64,000 bases of DNA, taken from positions 60,636 to 124,635 of the IMG/VR virus record IMGVR_UViG_3300009151_000001, one strand, 5' to 3'. Position 1 is the first letter of the stretch; each line of letters starts with the position of its first letter. Both the position numbers and the translations under genes were made by a program. Shown here piece by piece: positions 1-9,048 of the stretch. The notes beneath the pieces are model-generated. The model did not search any database, had not been told where the DNA came from, and saw only the letters and a list, made by a program, of their open reading frames with translations. This stretch comes from a virus.

Positions 1-542
1 TTAAAATCAAACTCCCAATCATCTAAGGCTACTTCGCTAGGATGACTATTTATTGGTTTATATCCCGGACGATCAACACGAATAATAACACCTCCTTTAT
101 CTTTAATAGCTTTAGCTTCATTAGGAAATCTAACATCTGTTATCACCCATTTACTAGGGTGATGTTCAGACATCTTTGGTGATTTATAATCCGCGAATAA
201 AGCGTTCACCCATATATTATCGTGTAAACAGTTTCTCATAGCGTCTGTACCAAGAAGCTGTAAAAACATCCTTACAGTCATTGATTTAGAAATGTCTTCT
301 CTGTCTATACCTTTTGGTAGCCACTTTTTTTCTATAACTTTAGTATTCCATTCAGGTCCTAAATCAGTTTTTTTAAACTCTTGATCTTCAAACATTTCTA
401 CGGGAATACCTGTTAGGATAGAAGCTATGAGTTTTAACTTACCCGCAAACATTTTCATTTCCCAGGTATGATCTAATTCCCATATAATCTTTCCTATTGT
501 ACTTTTACCAGAACCACTATATCCTGAAACTCCGATTATCAT
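1..542 (-). CDS. Deoxynucleoside monophosphate kinase (T4 gp1-like), 3' end outside window
   Basis: The protein begins MIIGVSGYSGSGKST, giving a P-loop (GYSGSGKS, residues 7-14) at the very N terminus as in phage dNMP kinases, which phosphorylate dNMPs to dNDPs for replication. Later WVITDVRFPNEAKA resembles the conserved DxRF segment of the T4 gp1/P-loop dNMP kinase group. About 180 codons are visible and the frame is still open at base 1, so the C terminus is missing. It is the last gene seen of the leftward replication block. Family assignment is by motif; another small P-loop kinase is possible. Confidence 0.75.
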   Translation of the reverse strand, partial: MIIGVSGYSGSGKSTIGKIIWELDHTWEMKMFAGKLKLIASILTGIPVEMFEDQEFKKTDLGPEWNTKVIEKKWLPKGIDREDISKSMTVRMFLQLLGTDAMRNCLHDNIWVNALFADYKSPKMSEHHPSKWVITDVRFPNEAKAIKDKGGVIIRVDRPGYKPINSHPSEVALDDWEFDF

Positions 543-543
543 T

Positions 544-885
544 TTATTTATATTTATTATTAATAAATGTTTGAATCATGTCCACTACTTCTTCTACATC
601 ATCTGGTGGAACTCTAAATACTTCTTCAGTAATCAACATCAAATATACAAGATCTGCTCTATCTAAATACTTTTTTACTGTTAATACTGACTTACTATCT
701 GGCATTAAGCTACAGACTTCGTTTACAGCTAATTGAGCTGCTTTTAGAGCTTTACCTAATATATATTTTTGTTGTTTACTAGTTAAAGATTTACTAGCTT
801 CAATTCTTATTTCTATACACTTTAGATGTTGTAAAACACAAGCAAATAAATCAGATATACTATTTTCACTTAGTTGATCATCCAT
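544..885 (-). CDS. Hypothetical protein, 113 aa
   Basis: Not recognised. Mostly helical, soluble, with an acidic C-terminal part (VPPDDVEEVVDMIQ). It ends one base before the kinase start, so the two are probably co-transcribed and translationally coupled. Confidence 0.6.
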   Translation of the reverse strand: MDDQLSENSISDLFACVLQHLKCIEIRIEASKSLTSKQQKYILGKALKAAQLAVNEVCSLMPDSKSVLTVKKYLDRADLVYLMLITEEVFRVPPDDVEEVVDMIQTFINNKYK

Positions 886-893
886 AAATAAAT

Positions 894-925
894 TTAAAAA
901 ATTAGGGAGATTATTCTCCCTAATT
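894..925 (-). terminator. Rho-independent terminator
   Basis: Perfect 11-bp inverted repeat (AATTAGGGAGA / TCTCCCTAATT, 4-nt loop) followed on the minus strand by a T-run. It lies just 3' of the 257-aa gene and separates it from the gene at 544-885. Confidence 0.8.
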
Positions 926-928
926 ACA

Positions 929-1702
929 TTACAAAAATATTACACCCATATTAGGTTGTTCAAACTCTTTCATTATTTCTATTACATCAATAACCTCACG
1001 ATGTGTCACTGGTGACACCGGAACATTTATACCATTGTTTGATATAGTTGGTCTAAAATAATTTTTTAAATAATTATATAATACCAACCGATCATCAATG
1101 TATGAATAAGGATGTGACTCATCTAAAACGTCTGTCAACTTTTCAAACAACTCTAACACAGTTTTTGGAACGGATAAATCTAATTGTTTTTTTAATATAC
1201 CAACTTGTGTTAGATTTAATATGTTTTCTATAAACAACAACTGACCTATAATACTTGATGTAGTTAGTTTATCAATAGGCATATTTATAAATGAGTCTAT
1301 TGTTTCATCAATTTTTGATATATCTGATACAGTGTTTAATTGTGATTGTACAGATGCATCTATATCACTGATAGTTAACCCTGTTCTCATTTTACAGATA
1401 TTAGGTGTTCTGTTAATGATTATTTTATCCATATAACTTTTACCTAACACACATCTAAATCCAAACGAGTTAACATAAGAATTAACCCATATTAATATAT
1501 GACCTGATGTTGTATAATGAATACCTTGAACTACATCTTTAGTTGGAGTCATTCTATAATGTTCAAAAGAAATAGTATATCCATTTTTTGATAATGAGTC
1601 TTTTACACTATTTTTTACATCATTGTGTGATGTAAACCCATTTTTAGCAGGGCCACTATTTATAATAGCTTCTTCTATTACATATCCTACTTTAAGAGGC
1701 AT
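929..1702 (-). CDS. Hypothetical protein, 257 aa
   Basis: Not recognised with confidence. A mixed alpha/beta N-terminal half (residues 1-110, several Gly and Cys) is followed by a helical C-terminal half. It sits 12 bp downstream of the DNA polymerase gene and shares its transcript, so a replication-linked role is inferred from position only. Confidence 0.6.
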   Translation of the reverse strand: MPLKVGYVIEEAIINSGPAKNGFTSHNDVKNSVKDSLSKNGYTISFEHYRMTPTKDVVQGIHYTTSGHILIWVNSYVNSFGFRCVLGKSYMDKIIINRTPNICKMRTGLTISDIDASVQSQLNTVSDISKIDETIDSFINMPIDKLTTSSIIGQLLFIENILNLTQVGILKKQLDLSVPKTVLELFEKLTDVLDESHPYSYIDDRLVLYNYLKNYFRPTISNNGINVPVSPVTHREVIDVIEIMKEFEQPNMGVIFL

Positions 1703-1714
1703 AATCTATAATTT

Positions 1715-3640
1715 TTAAAATAATGATAATTGTTTAACGTTTCTGTTTTTTACCTTTTCTATCTGATTGATTTCTTTATAAATAGCTTCTAGATAATAAC
1801 TAAAATTAATGTCATAAGATTCAAACGGTTTATTAATATCTATCTCATTAGCTACTATTTGTCTCCATACACCAGCTTCTACTTGTAACTCTCTTCCGTC
1901 AGTATGACATTTTATAAGCTTAGTACCGCGATTAGATACATAATACCTAACAATCTTTTTAAGCTTTGTTACTTGTTGTTGATTATTAACAAAGTCTCTA
2001 CCTTCATAATGCCATCCAGATTTAGCTTTTACACCTCCACAATAATCAAAAATGTTAGTGTTAGTTGCTAAGAAGTCTTCATGTTTTACACCATTAACAA
2101 AATACGCGTGGATAGCTTTAGGAATAATCAAGAAAGATTTATTCTTGTGTAACGTAGCTGTTTTCTTTTTATCAAGATCTTCCCACTCAAATCTACCTTT
2201 ACATTTTACTTTACCTTTCTTATTTACCGCAATATAATTATTTACATCACCGATAACCATTTTGGTATATTCATCATGTTCAAGTTGAAGTTTAGTAAGT
2301 AGTTCCCATTGATGACATACTGACATATAAGTAGAAACCGCTGTAACAGGAATCATCATCTCTAAACCATCTGTATTCTGCATAAGAGGTGCAGCATCAG
2401 GTATAGCTTCACACAACATCTCGTACAACATACTTAACAGTAGTTGTCCATTAATAGTGATTTGCATGGTCATCTTAGGATCATAAAGAAAACTATTTTC
2501 ATCACCAGATAAACCATATGTACTATTAAGAATAATCTTATACACGTAGTTTCTAGGATCTGTTTTAGGAATCTTCACTCTCTCATTAAAAAACCACTCA
2601 TACTGTTCACAGAATTCTTTTTGAGGAAGATGTCCCGGATGAAAACCGTTACGAATAGCTAGATTAGGATAATAACTTGTAACATCTGAAGTCATAATAA
2701 CCCATCCAGGTTTAGCTTCATACACACCCATATCTGCAGCTCCATGGATACCACCAAGTCCATAATCAGTTTTAACTCCTCTATTTATAAGAGAATATTT
2801 AAACCCATCTTTAGTAGATGTAATAACTGTTTTTTTAAAAAAGTCGTGTAGCTTTTGAAACTCTAGAGTTTTAAACTTAACATAAGGAAGAATACAATCA
2901 GCTAACACTATATAACTACGCGGAGTACGCATGTCTTTTATAACACTTTTATCAAGTCCTGTCTTCTTAGAAAGAAAGAACATAAATAACTCTTTAGATA
3001 TACGGGGTTCAGAAGCTGAATATAGATCTACACCGTATTCTGTAGTAAGAAGTGTTCTTAAACTTAGTTGTTCTTTTGATAAGTGTAAAATTTGTTTAGT
3101 ACTCTTTACATCATTGACACAATAATCAACAATCATAGCTAGAGTCTTTTGATCGGGTACCGGTTCATAATGCGGATGAGGCATCTCTTCTACATTATAC
3201 CAGTCCATAGAATACTGTATCCATTTAAGACTAGACATCTTGGCTTTATTATCCCAATGGTTCATCTTAAAAAGATCAATACACTTAATCTTAAATTGTC
3301 TAGGACTAAACTCAGCAAATTCAGATCTGTTTTTACGATCTATAACATCTTGAGCGTGTTTATATATCCAGGAAGCAAGATCTTTTCCTGACATATGTAT
3401 GAGTTTCTGTTTCTCTCTTAACAGTTTTTCAGTAATCTGAGCGTCAAAAGCTATACCGTTGAAACTTATATGCCACTCGTTTTTAGTTATATTATTTTCT
3501 AAAAAAGATATTAAGTCTTTGAAATCATTCTGGTGTTCCCAGATAATAAACTTCTTTGTTTTATCCTCTTTGTAGTGTGTAAACACGGCTGTGAAAAGAT
3601 TTATAATCGTTTCATAGTCCATTACGTAATGATCTGCCAT
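1715..3640 (-). CDS. Family B DNA polymerase with 3'-5' exonuclease
   Basis: 641 aa replicative polymerase. Exonuclease motifs: DYE (D8, E10), NGIAFD (N61-D66) and YCVND (Y173-D177). Polymerase motif A is SDVTSYYPN (D319), motif B KIILNSTYG (K368-G376) and motif C QNTDG (N422, D424). The first Asp of the usual DTDS motif C is Asn and the Ser is Gly; the second Asp, the essential metal ligand in family B enzymes, is kept. The protein is short for the family because almost nothing precedes Exo I. crAss-like phages carry either family A or B polymerases; this is the B type. It is preceded by a terminator, so it has its own promoter. Confidence 0.93.
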   Translation of the reverse strand: MADHYVMDYETIINLFTAVFTHYKEDKTKKFIIWEHQNDFKDLISFLENNITKNEWHISFNGIAFDAQITEKLLREKQKLIHMSGKDLASWIYKHAQDVIDRKNRSEFAEFSPRQFKIKCIDLFKMNHWDNKAKMSSLKWIQYSMDWYNVEEMPHPHYEPVPDQKTLAMIVDYCVNDVKSTKQILHLSKEQLSLRTLLTTEYGVDLYSASEPRISKELFMFFLSKKTGLDKSVIKDMRTPRSYIVLADCILPYVKFKTLEFQKLHDFFKKTVITSTKDGFKYSLINRGVKTDYGLGGIHGAADMGVYEAKPGWVIMTSDVTSYYPNLAIRNGFHPGHLPQKEFCEQYEWFFNERVKIPKTDPRNYVYKIILNSTYGLSGDENSFLYDPKMTMQITINGQLLLSMLYEMLCEAIPDAAPLMQNTDGLEMMIPVTAVSTYMSVCHQWELLTKLQLEHDEYTKMVIGDVNNYIAVNKKGKVKCKGRFEWEDLDKKKTATLHKNKSFLIIPKAIHAYFVNGVKHEDFLATNTNIFDYCGGVKAKSGWHYEGRDFVNNQQQVTKLKKIVRYYVSNRGTKLIKCHTDGRELQVEAGVWRQIVANEIDINKPFESYDINFSYYLEAIYKEINQIEKVKNRNVKQLSLF

Positions 3641-3676
3641 ATATATAATATTCAGTTAAGCTGTTTCCCCTTCTTA

Positions 3677-3708
3677 AGAAAAAAAAGGAGATCTAATTGA
3701 TCTCCTTT
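3677..3708 (-). terminator. Rho-independent terminator
   Basis: Ten-bp stem AAAGGAGATC / GATCTCCTTT with a 5-nt loop, followed by a minus-strand T-run. It lies directly 3' of the gene at 3720-4121. Confidence 0.85.
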
Positions 3709-3719
3709 GTTGGTTTATT

Positions 3720-4121
3720 TTAAACAGTGACAATAGACTTTTTGACCGCGGTATGATTGAAAGCTTCATCTAAAATACTAAGATCAAATGTATCAGTGTT
3801 TGTTGCAAACATTTGAACAAACTGTTTAATTTCATCTTCGTTACTTATAAAGTATTCATAGAAAGTTTCTAACGCTTTTCTTTCTTCAGCATAGTCTTTT
3901 CCATTAGCTCTCTTACCTATTTTCATAGCTGTAGGATCTCCCCATTCATTAAGTTTAGCCATCATATGAAAAGTTTCTTTCTTTTCTTTTCCAATAATAG
4001 CTAACACTTTATCTTCTGGATCAAATATTACCTCGTTGTACGGACAAATTGGTGACACTGGAATCATCTTGAAAGTCTTTCTAACTCCCCAAGATGATGT
4101 AATCAAAATCATTGACTTCAT
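3720..4121 (-). CDS. Hypothetical protein, 133 aa
   Basis: Not recognised. An upstream in-frame ATG at 4145 exists, but it lies inside a consensus -7 promoter box (4143-4150), so the second Met (MKSMILITSSWG, 4121) is the likelier start. The protein is mixed alpha/beta with a charged middle and no membrane segments. It is a one-gene transcript between its own promoter and the terminator at 3677-3708. Confidence 0.65.
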   Translation of the reverse strand: MKSMILITSSWGVRKTFKMIPVSPICPYNEVIFDPEDKVLAIIGKEKKETFHMMAKLNEWGDPTAMKIGKRANGKDYAEERKALETFYEYFISNEDEIKQFVQMFATNTDTFDLSILDEAFNHTAVKKSIVTV

Positions 4122-4142
4122 AAATCTAAACTTTATTTTTTG

Positions 4143-4173
4143 CAAAGCTACTTATTTTACATCAATACTCAAA
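4143..4173 (-). promoter_or_regulatory. Bacteroidetes-type promoter (TTTG-N19-TAGCTTTG)
   Basis: Read on the minus strand: TTTG at 4173-4170, 19 nt, then TAGCTTTG at 4150-4143. This matches the Bacteroidetes -33/-7 consensus TTTG-N19-21-TAnnTTTG. It overlaps the end of the 177-aa gene and drives the gene at 3720-4121. Confidence 0.7.
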
Positions 4174-4685
4174 GTTTCTTTTTCAATATCGTATTTATCA
4201 CACAATTCTCCAACTTCTTTAAGTACGCTCACTTTTACATTCAGAAGTTTAGCATACACATCCATGTATTTTTCTGGATACAGATAAGTTTTCATATAGA
4301 GGTACTCTGATGATAGAGGACCAAAATAATCTTTAATGTGTGATTTCATATCTTTAGATAATTTAGAATACTTTCCTTCTAGAAAATACTTCCAATCTTC
4401 TTTATACTCTGTAAATTTAAACATGTATAGTTTAAACCCATCAGCTTCAATCACATATTCAAACAACTTATTGGATTGTAATACGTTCTTTTCAAATGTT
4501 TTAAAGACACTAGTGTCTTCAGCTTTATACGCACATACTAATATCATATCCTCCACTCCTATTTTATCTTTAATAGACAAGTATACACCAGCCGGTGTAA
4601 AAGGATTTTTCTTATTTATACCAAGTGCGGGAAATAAAAAAGATCTAGATTTTTGAAAATATTTATCGTATAAGCTACTAATCAT
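4152..4685 (-). CDS. Hypothetical protein, 177 aa
   Basis: Not recognised. N terminus MISSLYDKYFQKSRSFLFPALG, then mixed alpha/beta with many aromatic residues and a helical C-terminal third. Part of the tight leftward replication operon, 10 bp downstream of the PD-(D/E)XK nuclease gene. Confidence 0.65.
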   Translation of the reverse strand: MISSLYDKYFQKSRSFLFPALGINKKNPFTPAGVYLSIKDKIGVEDMILVCAYKAEDTSVFKTFEKNVLQSNKLFEYVIEADGFKLYMFKFTEYKEDWKYFLEGKYSKLSKDMKSHIKDYFGPLSSEYLYMKTYLYPEKYMDVYAKLLNVKVSVLKEVGELCDKYDIEKETLSIDVK

Positions 4686-4695
4686 AATTTGTTAT

Positions 4696-5715
4696 TTATA
4701 AAACTACGTTTCCTACAGCAAAGTCGTATGGAAGACTATAGTCTTTATTTATATAATGCCACTCAGCTTTGTTCAAGACCTCTTTCATTCTTTCTAACCA
4801 GCTGTTCATTGTTAAATCACTCACTTTAAAAGGATATACTAAAAATGATTTATCTATTACAATAAAACGAAACTCCACTTTATAACCAGCATCTATAAGA
4901 CGCGCGTAATTAACGTGAACTAATGACATATATACAACAGCTTGTAACCAATAAGAATAAAACTCTACAGTTTCTGAAAAATCTTTTAGTTCTTTACTTG
5001 TTGTTTTAATATCATTAATACGTATTACTTTTTTATCATTATCAATTACAAGATTATCCAATATACCTTTAATTCCAAAAGGTTTACCGGCAACATTCAT
5101 TGAGAGTTCTATTTCACTATATACTTCAACATCATCAAAATCAGTAGCGCTACATCCTATAAGGTTACATATCAAACTGTCTTGCTTTATCAAATCAACA
5201 GCTTCTTTACAGTAGTTGTAATCCTCTACAGATATTAAAGATTTTCCTTTCTTTTGTTTTAAAAAACTCCAGTATGATTTTGTTTCAGAAGTGATTATTT
5301 TATCAAATCTTTGATCATCTGTTTTTAAACTTTGATGTAGATTCATATCTGTCAATACATCAAGGATTGCGTTTTTAAATTCATCTAAGTTTTCTCTTCC
5401 ATCATCAGACAACTCTGAGTAATGTTTAAAAACTCTATCCACTACAGCTTTTGTATTACCTGTAGGAAGAGTATCGGGAGAAACAACAAACAATTTTTCA
5501 AAGTTATGTTCTTCTAATAACAAACAATGTACAAGTTTACCTTGTACTAAATGGTTATCCAACTTTTCTTCTTTGTTTCCTAATATATAGGATTGATAGA
5601 AAAACGCGGGATTCCACATCAGTTGTTTTAAAGAACTATAACTAAACATCATTTGTTTACTATAGAACTCATTTTGTAAATGTTCCATAGTTTCTCTTAA
5701 TAAATCCTCAAGCAT
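4696..5715 (-). CDS. PD-(D/E)XK (RecB-like) nuclease
   Basis: 339 aa. The N-terminal FSYSSLKQLMWNPAFFYQSY and LVQGKLVHCLLLEE segments match the start of RecB-like nucleases (the S-x-L-x...P and G...H helices). The catalytic core is FGIKGILDNLVID followed by RINDIKTT, that is GxxD then D-x-K, and then a helix with QAVVYMS. Expected to be an ATP-independent single-strand-dependent exonuclease acting in replication or recombination, next to the primase and polymerase genes. Partner and polarity are not visible. Confidence 0.8.
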   Translation of the reverse strand: MLEDLLRETMEHLQNEFYSKQMMFSYSSLKQLMWNPAFFYQSYILGNKEEKLDNHLVQGKLVHCLLLEEHNFEKLFVVSPDTLPTGNTKAVVDRVFKHYSELSDDGRENLDEFKNAILDVLTDMNLHQSLKTDDQRFDKIITSETKSYWSFLKQKKGKSLISVEDYNYCKEAVDLIKQDSLICNLIGCSATDFDDVEVYSEIELSMNVAGKPFGIKGILDNLVIDNDKKVIRINDIKTTSKELKDFSETVEFYSYWLQAVVYMSLVHVNYARLIDAGYKVEFRFIVIDKSFLVYPFKVSDLTMNSWLERMKEVLNKAEWHYINKDYSLPYDFAVGNVVL

Positions 5716-5727
5716 ATATTTTATTTT

Positions 5728-5916
5728 TTATAATTTGTTAGATTCAGCTTTTTTCCATAAGCCTTTTTCTTCTAGAAAAATACGAATTCTATTACCTGTT
5801 CTAAAATCTGTAGTAAAAGCTTCTGTAAGTTCTAGAAATCTATACACCTCGCAGAGTTCTTCTTTCACTTTACCTATATCATCTTCTGATAACATACCAT
5901 CTAAGAATTTACTCAT
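5728..5916 (-). CDS. Hypothetical protein, 62 aa
   Basis: Small, acidic and helical (SEDDIGKVKEELCEVYRFLE). Its start overlaps the HNH gene stop by 4 bp (ATGA type), which suggests translational coupling. Function unknown. Confidence 0.6.
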   Translation of the reverse strand: MSKFLDGMLSEDDIGKVKEELCEVYRFLELTEAFTTDFRTGNRIRIFLEEKGLWKKAESNKL

Positions 5917-6299
5917 TTCTTTCTATCTTTTTGTGTTTTAATGTTATGACAGTGGATACACAAAGTTTGTAGATTTTCTTTCTCACAAAACAGTCTAGAT
6001 ACAAATCCTTCTAAATCAGCTCCAGATGTTAAAGATCTCGCTGGTATAATGTGATCAATGTTAATATCTTTCTCCATAAACCACTCTTTACAAATGTTAC
6101 ATTGGTATTCATACTTTTGTCTTTTGTTAACTCCTTTATAAATACGTCTTGCTTCTAGTTTAACCTGTGTTATAGGTGGCCACCATCTACTTTTTTGTCT
6201 AAGAGCGCTTCTGATGAAAGTCCAGTACACAGCTTCACTCATTGTACCACCAGCTCTTGTTTTAGCAACTCTAGATTTCACTACTTTCTTTGCTTTCAT
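5913..6299 (-). CDS. Freestanding HNH endonuclease
   Basis: 128 aa with a Lys/Arg-rich N terminus and an HNH core: CNICKEWFMEKDINIDHIIP, ending LCIHCHNIKTQKDR. The DH pair and trailing His are the metal and catalytic ligands; the CxxC pairs bind structural zinc. The gene overlaps the 3' end of primase by 29 bp and is not inside an intron, so it is either a free homing endonuclease or a small phage nuclease (Rap/packaging type). A TATCTTTG box at 6304-6311 lies just upstream. Confidence 0.8.
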   Translation of the reverse strand: MKAKKVVKSRVAKTRAGGTMSEAVYWTFIRSALRQKSRWWPPITQVKLEARRIYKGVNKRQKYEYQCNICKEWFMEKDINIDHIIPARSLTSGADLEGFVSRLFCEKENLQTLCIHCHNIKTQKDRKK

Positions 6300-7281
6300 C
6301 CGGCAAAGATATAAGTTTATCTATTATTGGAACAAGTCTATTTCTAACTTGTAAAGGTCCATGATCACGAATACTATCTGAAGGATCTTTACTCATTGGT
6401 AGATAACATACATGAATATAATGATATGTTTCTTTATACTTTACCATAGCTGCTTTACCTGGTTCATCATTATCAAACATTACAAGAATCTTCTTATAGT
6501 TTAAACGATAGATTTCCATATCAGCTGCTTTAATCAAAGTGTTTTCAGAATCAGGAGCTATTATATCTATATTCTTAAGCTTCAGACTTTTAATAGCCAT
6601 TATATCTTTAAGACTAGATGTTATTAACAAAAACTGATTTAAATTAATTTGATCAAATCCTTGAATATAATCTTTAACTTTAATAAATTTTTTATCCAAA
6701 GTTTTGGGTTGGTATATTTTATACAAACTTCCATCTTTTCTAAAATATCCATATAAATAACTACCTCTGATAGTTAGTGTAATAGGACCCGCGTCTGTAG
6801 TTTTTTCCATAAGATAACTTTCAAGCGGTCTTACATTATGTTCTGTAAGAAGCTTTGATCCTATGTTAAACTGAGTCCAGAAATATTGATCTTTAGATGT
6901 CCAGGATCTAAACACTACAGATGTCACCTTATATCTTGATGACACTTTAAACTTTGACATATTATATCCTCCATTATTATGAAGAACAAAGTCATTGTAA
7001 TTTTCTATAATGATTTCAGATGCTTTATGAAAAGGAACGTTATATAGTTCTTTTACAAGATCTACAGCGGATCCTCCTTTACCTGTAGAGAAATCCTTAA
7101 ATCTATATTGACCACTTGTACAGTAAATAGAAAAACTAGGTGTTCTTTCTTCAGGATTAAATATACTTTTAATCTTTACTTCAGAACCATCTAATTTATG
7201 TTTCAGTTTACAGAAGTGTTCAAATATCCAAGGAATAGGTATCTGCTTTACATCATTTACAAGATTCTTAGTGTTAAACAT
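6271..7281 (-). CDS. DNA primase (DnaG/TOPRIM type)
   Basis: 336 aa. The N-terminal part (FNPEERTPSFSIY, then FKDFSTGKGGSAVDLVKEL) follows the layout of the CHC2 zinc-binding domain but lacks its cysteines. The TOPRIM fold follows: LLITSSLKDIMAIKSL (the usual Glu is Ser), then VMFDNDEPGKAA (DxD) and the KDPSD segment. It makes RNA primers with the DnaB helicase encoded upstream. The loss of zinc ligands and of the first TOPRIM acid is notable and may be typical of this phage group. Confidence 0.8.
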   Translation of the reverse strand: MFNTKNLVNDVKQIPIPWIFEHFCKLKHKLDGSEVKIKSIFNPEERTPSFSIYCTSGQYRFKDFSTGKGGSAVDLVKELYNVPFHKASEIIIENYNDFVLHNNGGYNMSKFKVSSRYKVTSVVFRSWTSKDQYFWTQFNIGSKLLTEHNVRPLESYLMEKTTDAGPITLTIRGSYLYGYFRKDGSLYKIYQPKTLDKKFIKVKDYIQGFDQINLNQFLLITSSLKDIMAIKSLKLKNIDIIAPDSENTLIKAADMEIYRLNYKKILVMFDNDEPGKAAMVKYKETYHYIHVCYLPMSKDPSDSIRDHGPLQVRNRLVPIIDKLISLPDESKESSEI

Positions 7282-7291
7282 AAAAACAATT

Positions 7292-7326
7292 TAAAAAAAT
7301 AGGGGATCCCTATTAAAGAATCCCCC
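7292..7326 (-). terminator. Rho-independent terminator
   Basis: GGGGAT / ATCCCC stem with a 12-nt loop followed by a minus-strand T-run, located 3' of the gene at 7351-7971 and before primase. Confidence 0.65.
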
Positions 7327-7350
7327 TTTTTTAATCAATAGCAACAATGA

Positions 7351-7971
7351 TTACATATCGAAATCAGAACCAGCGTCAAAACTTGCTACAGGTATAGATG
7401 GAGCTAAAGCTTTGTAATGATATATGTTAGTTTTATCAAATACATCAAGCTTACTTATGTCTTTAGCTACATATTTATACTTAGGAAGAGAAAGTTTAAC
7501 GATGGTTTTACCATTATATTCTTCTTCTGTTCCTTTTAAAAACCAATTAAGATCATGTCCTTTTAATACATCAATAGCTTTATCAACCCAAGTTTCAATA
7601 TTTGTAATATTATGCTTTTGACCAATCTCATCAATTTCTTTTCTCAAACCTAGTTGATCAGAAATAAATACAAGCTTACTTAAGATTTCGTTTTTAGCAA
7701 GTTCTTGACTATTATACTCAGCTGTATAAACAGTAGCTACTACTTTACCAGTAGGACCAGCATACTTAGGACCAGTTGGGTTATCTTTATCAATTGGCCA
7801 TCCTTCGAAGTCAGGAACTATTTCCCCTTCTAATAAAAGATCCAACACTTTCTTATCACCTTTTGATGATGTTCTTACTAAGCCACTTAAAATATGGGCT
7901 TTTACTACTCCTGGTGTTAGACTCTTTGATCCACCACCACTTTTTACTTCTTGTCCTTGTGTACTAAACAT
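7351..7971 (-). CDS. Hypothetical protein, candidate ssDNA-binding protein, 206 aa
   Basis: No family is recognised. It has a Gly/Ser/Lys-rich N terminus, a beta-rich body and a short acidic C-terminal tail ending SFDAGSDFDM. Acidic tails of this kind are typical of phage and bacterial SSBs, where they recruit partners. It lies directly after the Sak4-like ATPase, a family often paired with an SSB. SSB function is an inference from tail and position; a recombination accessory protein is equally possible. Confidence 0.5.
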   Translation of the reverse strand: MFSTQGQEVKSGGGSKSLTPGVVKAHILSGLVRTSSKGDKKVLDLLLEGEIVPDFEGWPIDKDNPTGPKYAGPTGKVVATVYTAEYNSQELAKNEILSKLVFISDQLGLRKEIDEIGQKHNITNIETWVDKAIDVLKGHDLNWFLKGTEEEYNGKTIVKLSLPKYKYVAKDISKLDVFDKTNIYHYKALAPSIPVASFDAGSDFDM

Positions 7972-7982
7972 GTGTGTTTTTT

Positions 7983-9043
7983 TTAATTTTCGTAATCAAT
8001 AATTCCTTTTCTAACCAGTTCTAAATCATTAGGTATTTCTAATGTTAGAAACATTCCTCTCGGAGATTTACATGTGTTATCTCCTGTTGTTTGAGTTTCA
8101 AATACATAACGAATTGTTCCATCTTTATCTTTTTTAACTTTACCAAACAACACTATAGAAAATAAACCTTCGAGTGTAAGTTTCTCATCAACCATTTTCT
8201 TTTTACACCTTTTATTTCTAAAAGGAATAGACTATATCTCTTAACTTTTGTATTTCCATATCAAACCACAAGCCGACTTGGTTCTTTGTCGACATACATT
8301 TGAGATTTGACCTCTTCTACAGTTATATACAAAACTATCGGTAAAATACAAAATTTAACTTACCATTTCCCCTAAAGTTTTCACTAACTTTAGAGTACTC
8401 CCCATCACAGGGATAGTCGTTGAACTTTATTCCTCAACACCACTTGTAGGAATCTTAGCTGCTGATTGTCCAATCTTCATCTCTTTTACTATAGTAGAAT
8501 CATTACTGTTCTACAGAGTGTATGAAGCTCTAAGGATATTCCAGTCAATTAGATAAGTACGGGCAAAATGTCTTCACCGATTGTTTTAGCTTTCACCTTA
8601 CGTTTACCTTCTATATCTACGCTTTCTTCAGCGTGTGTTAAATAAAAAACAGTTAGGTCTTCTCTCAAATTCTGAGGAAGTCTGGATAATTTAGATAATT
8701 TACCACCAATTTGAGTAAATTTTTCATACCCTTTTTCATTTATCTTATCAAAAAACTCAAATGAACTTACATACTGAAAATCATCTATAACAATAGTGGT
8801 GATTTCAGGACGCTTTTCATTTACATACTTGATACAAGCTTCAATACTTTCAGCATCATGTCTACTGATAATATTACCTTTAGGACTATCTTTACTCCAA
8901 GCTACATATTTAGACTTCCATCCTTTAAATGGAAGTGGTTTATTAGCTACATTGATTATAAAAGTCTCAGAAGGATTTAGACTTTCAATACTTGTACTTT
9001 TTCCGGAACCTGATTCCGCAATAATTAAAACACCTCTTCCCAT
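7983..9043 (-). CDS. Sak4-like AAA ATPase, split by a group I intron
   Basis: Two exons. Exon 1 (9043-8555) starts MGRGVLIIAESGSGKST with Walker A at its N terminus, has Walker B TIVIDDF and a FYLTHAEES strand, and ends IGEDILPVL. Exon 2 (8198-7983) supplies the C-terminal part (KMVDEKLTLEGLFSIVLF, TTGDNTCKSPRGM). Joining CTT to AAA keeps the frame and gives 234 aa, normal for RecA-like Sak4 recombinases. Without splicing exon 1 reads into a stop two codons on. Met at 9043 is chosen because an upstream ATG at 9082 overlaps the preceding gene. Likely role: annealing or recombination ATPase. Confidence 0.8.
8199..8554 (-). other. Group I self-splicing intron (ORF-less) in the AAA ATPase gene
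   Basis: 356 nt. On the minus strand the core elements are visible in order: P3/P4 segment AATCAGCAGCTAAG, P6-P7 segment GTTCAACGACTAT, and the 3' P7 segment AGATATAGTCTATTC. The upstream exon ends in T and the intron ends in G, as required. No endonuclease ORF is inside. Confidence 0.85.
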
Positions 9044-9048
9044 AATTT

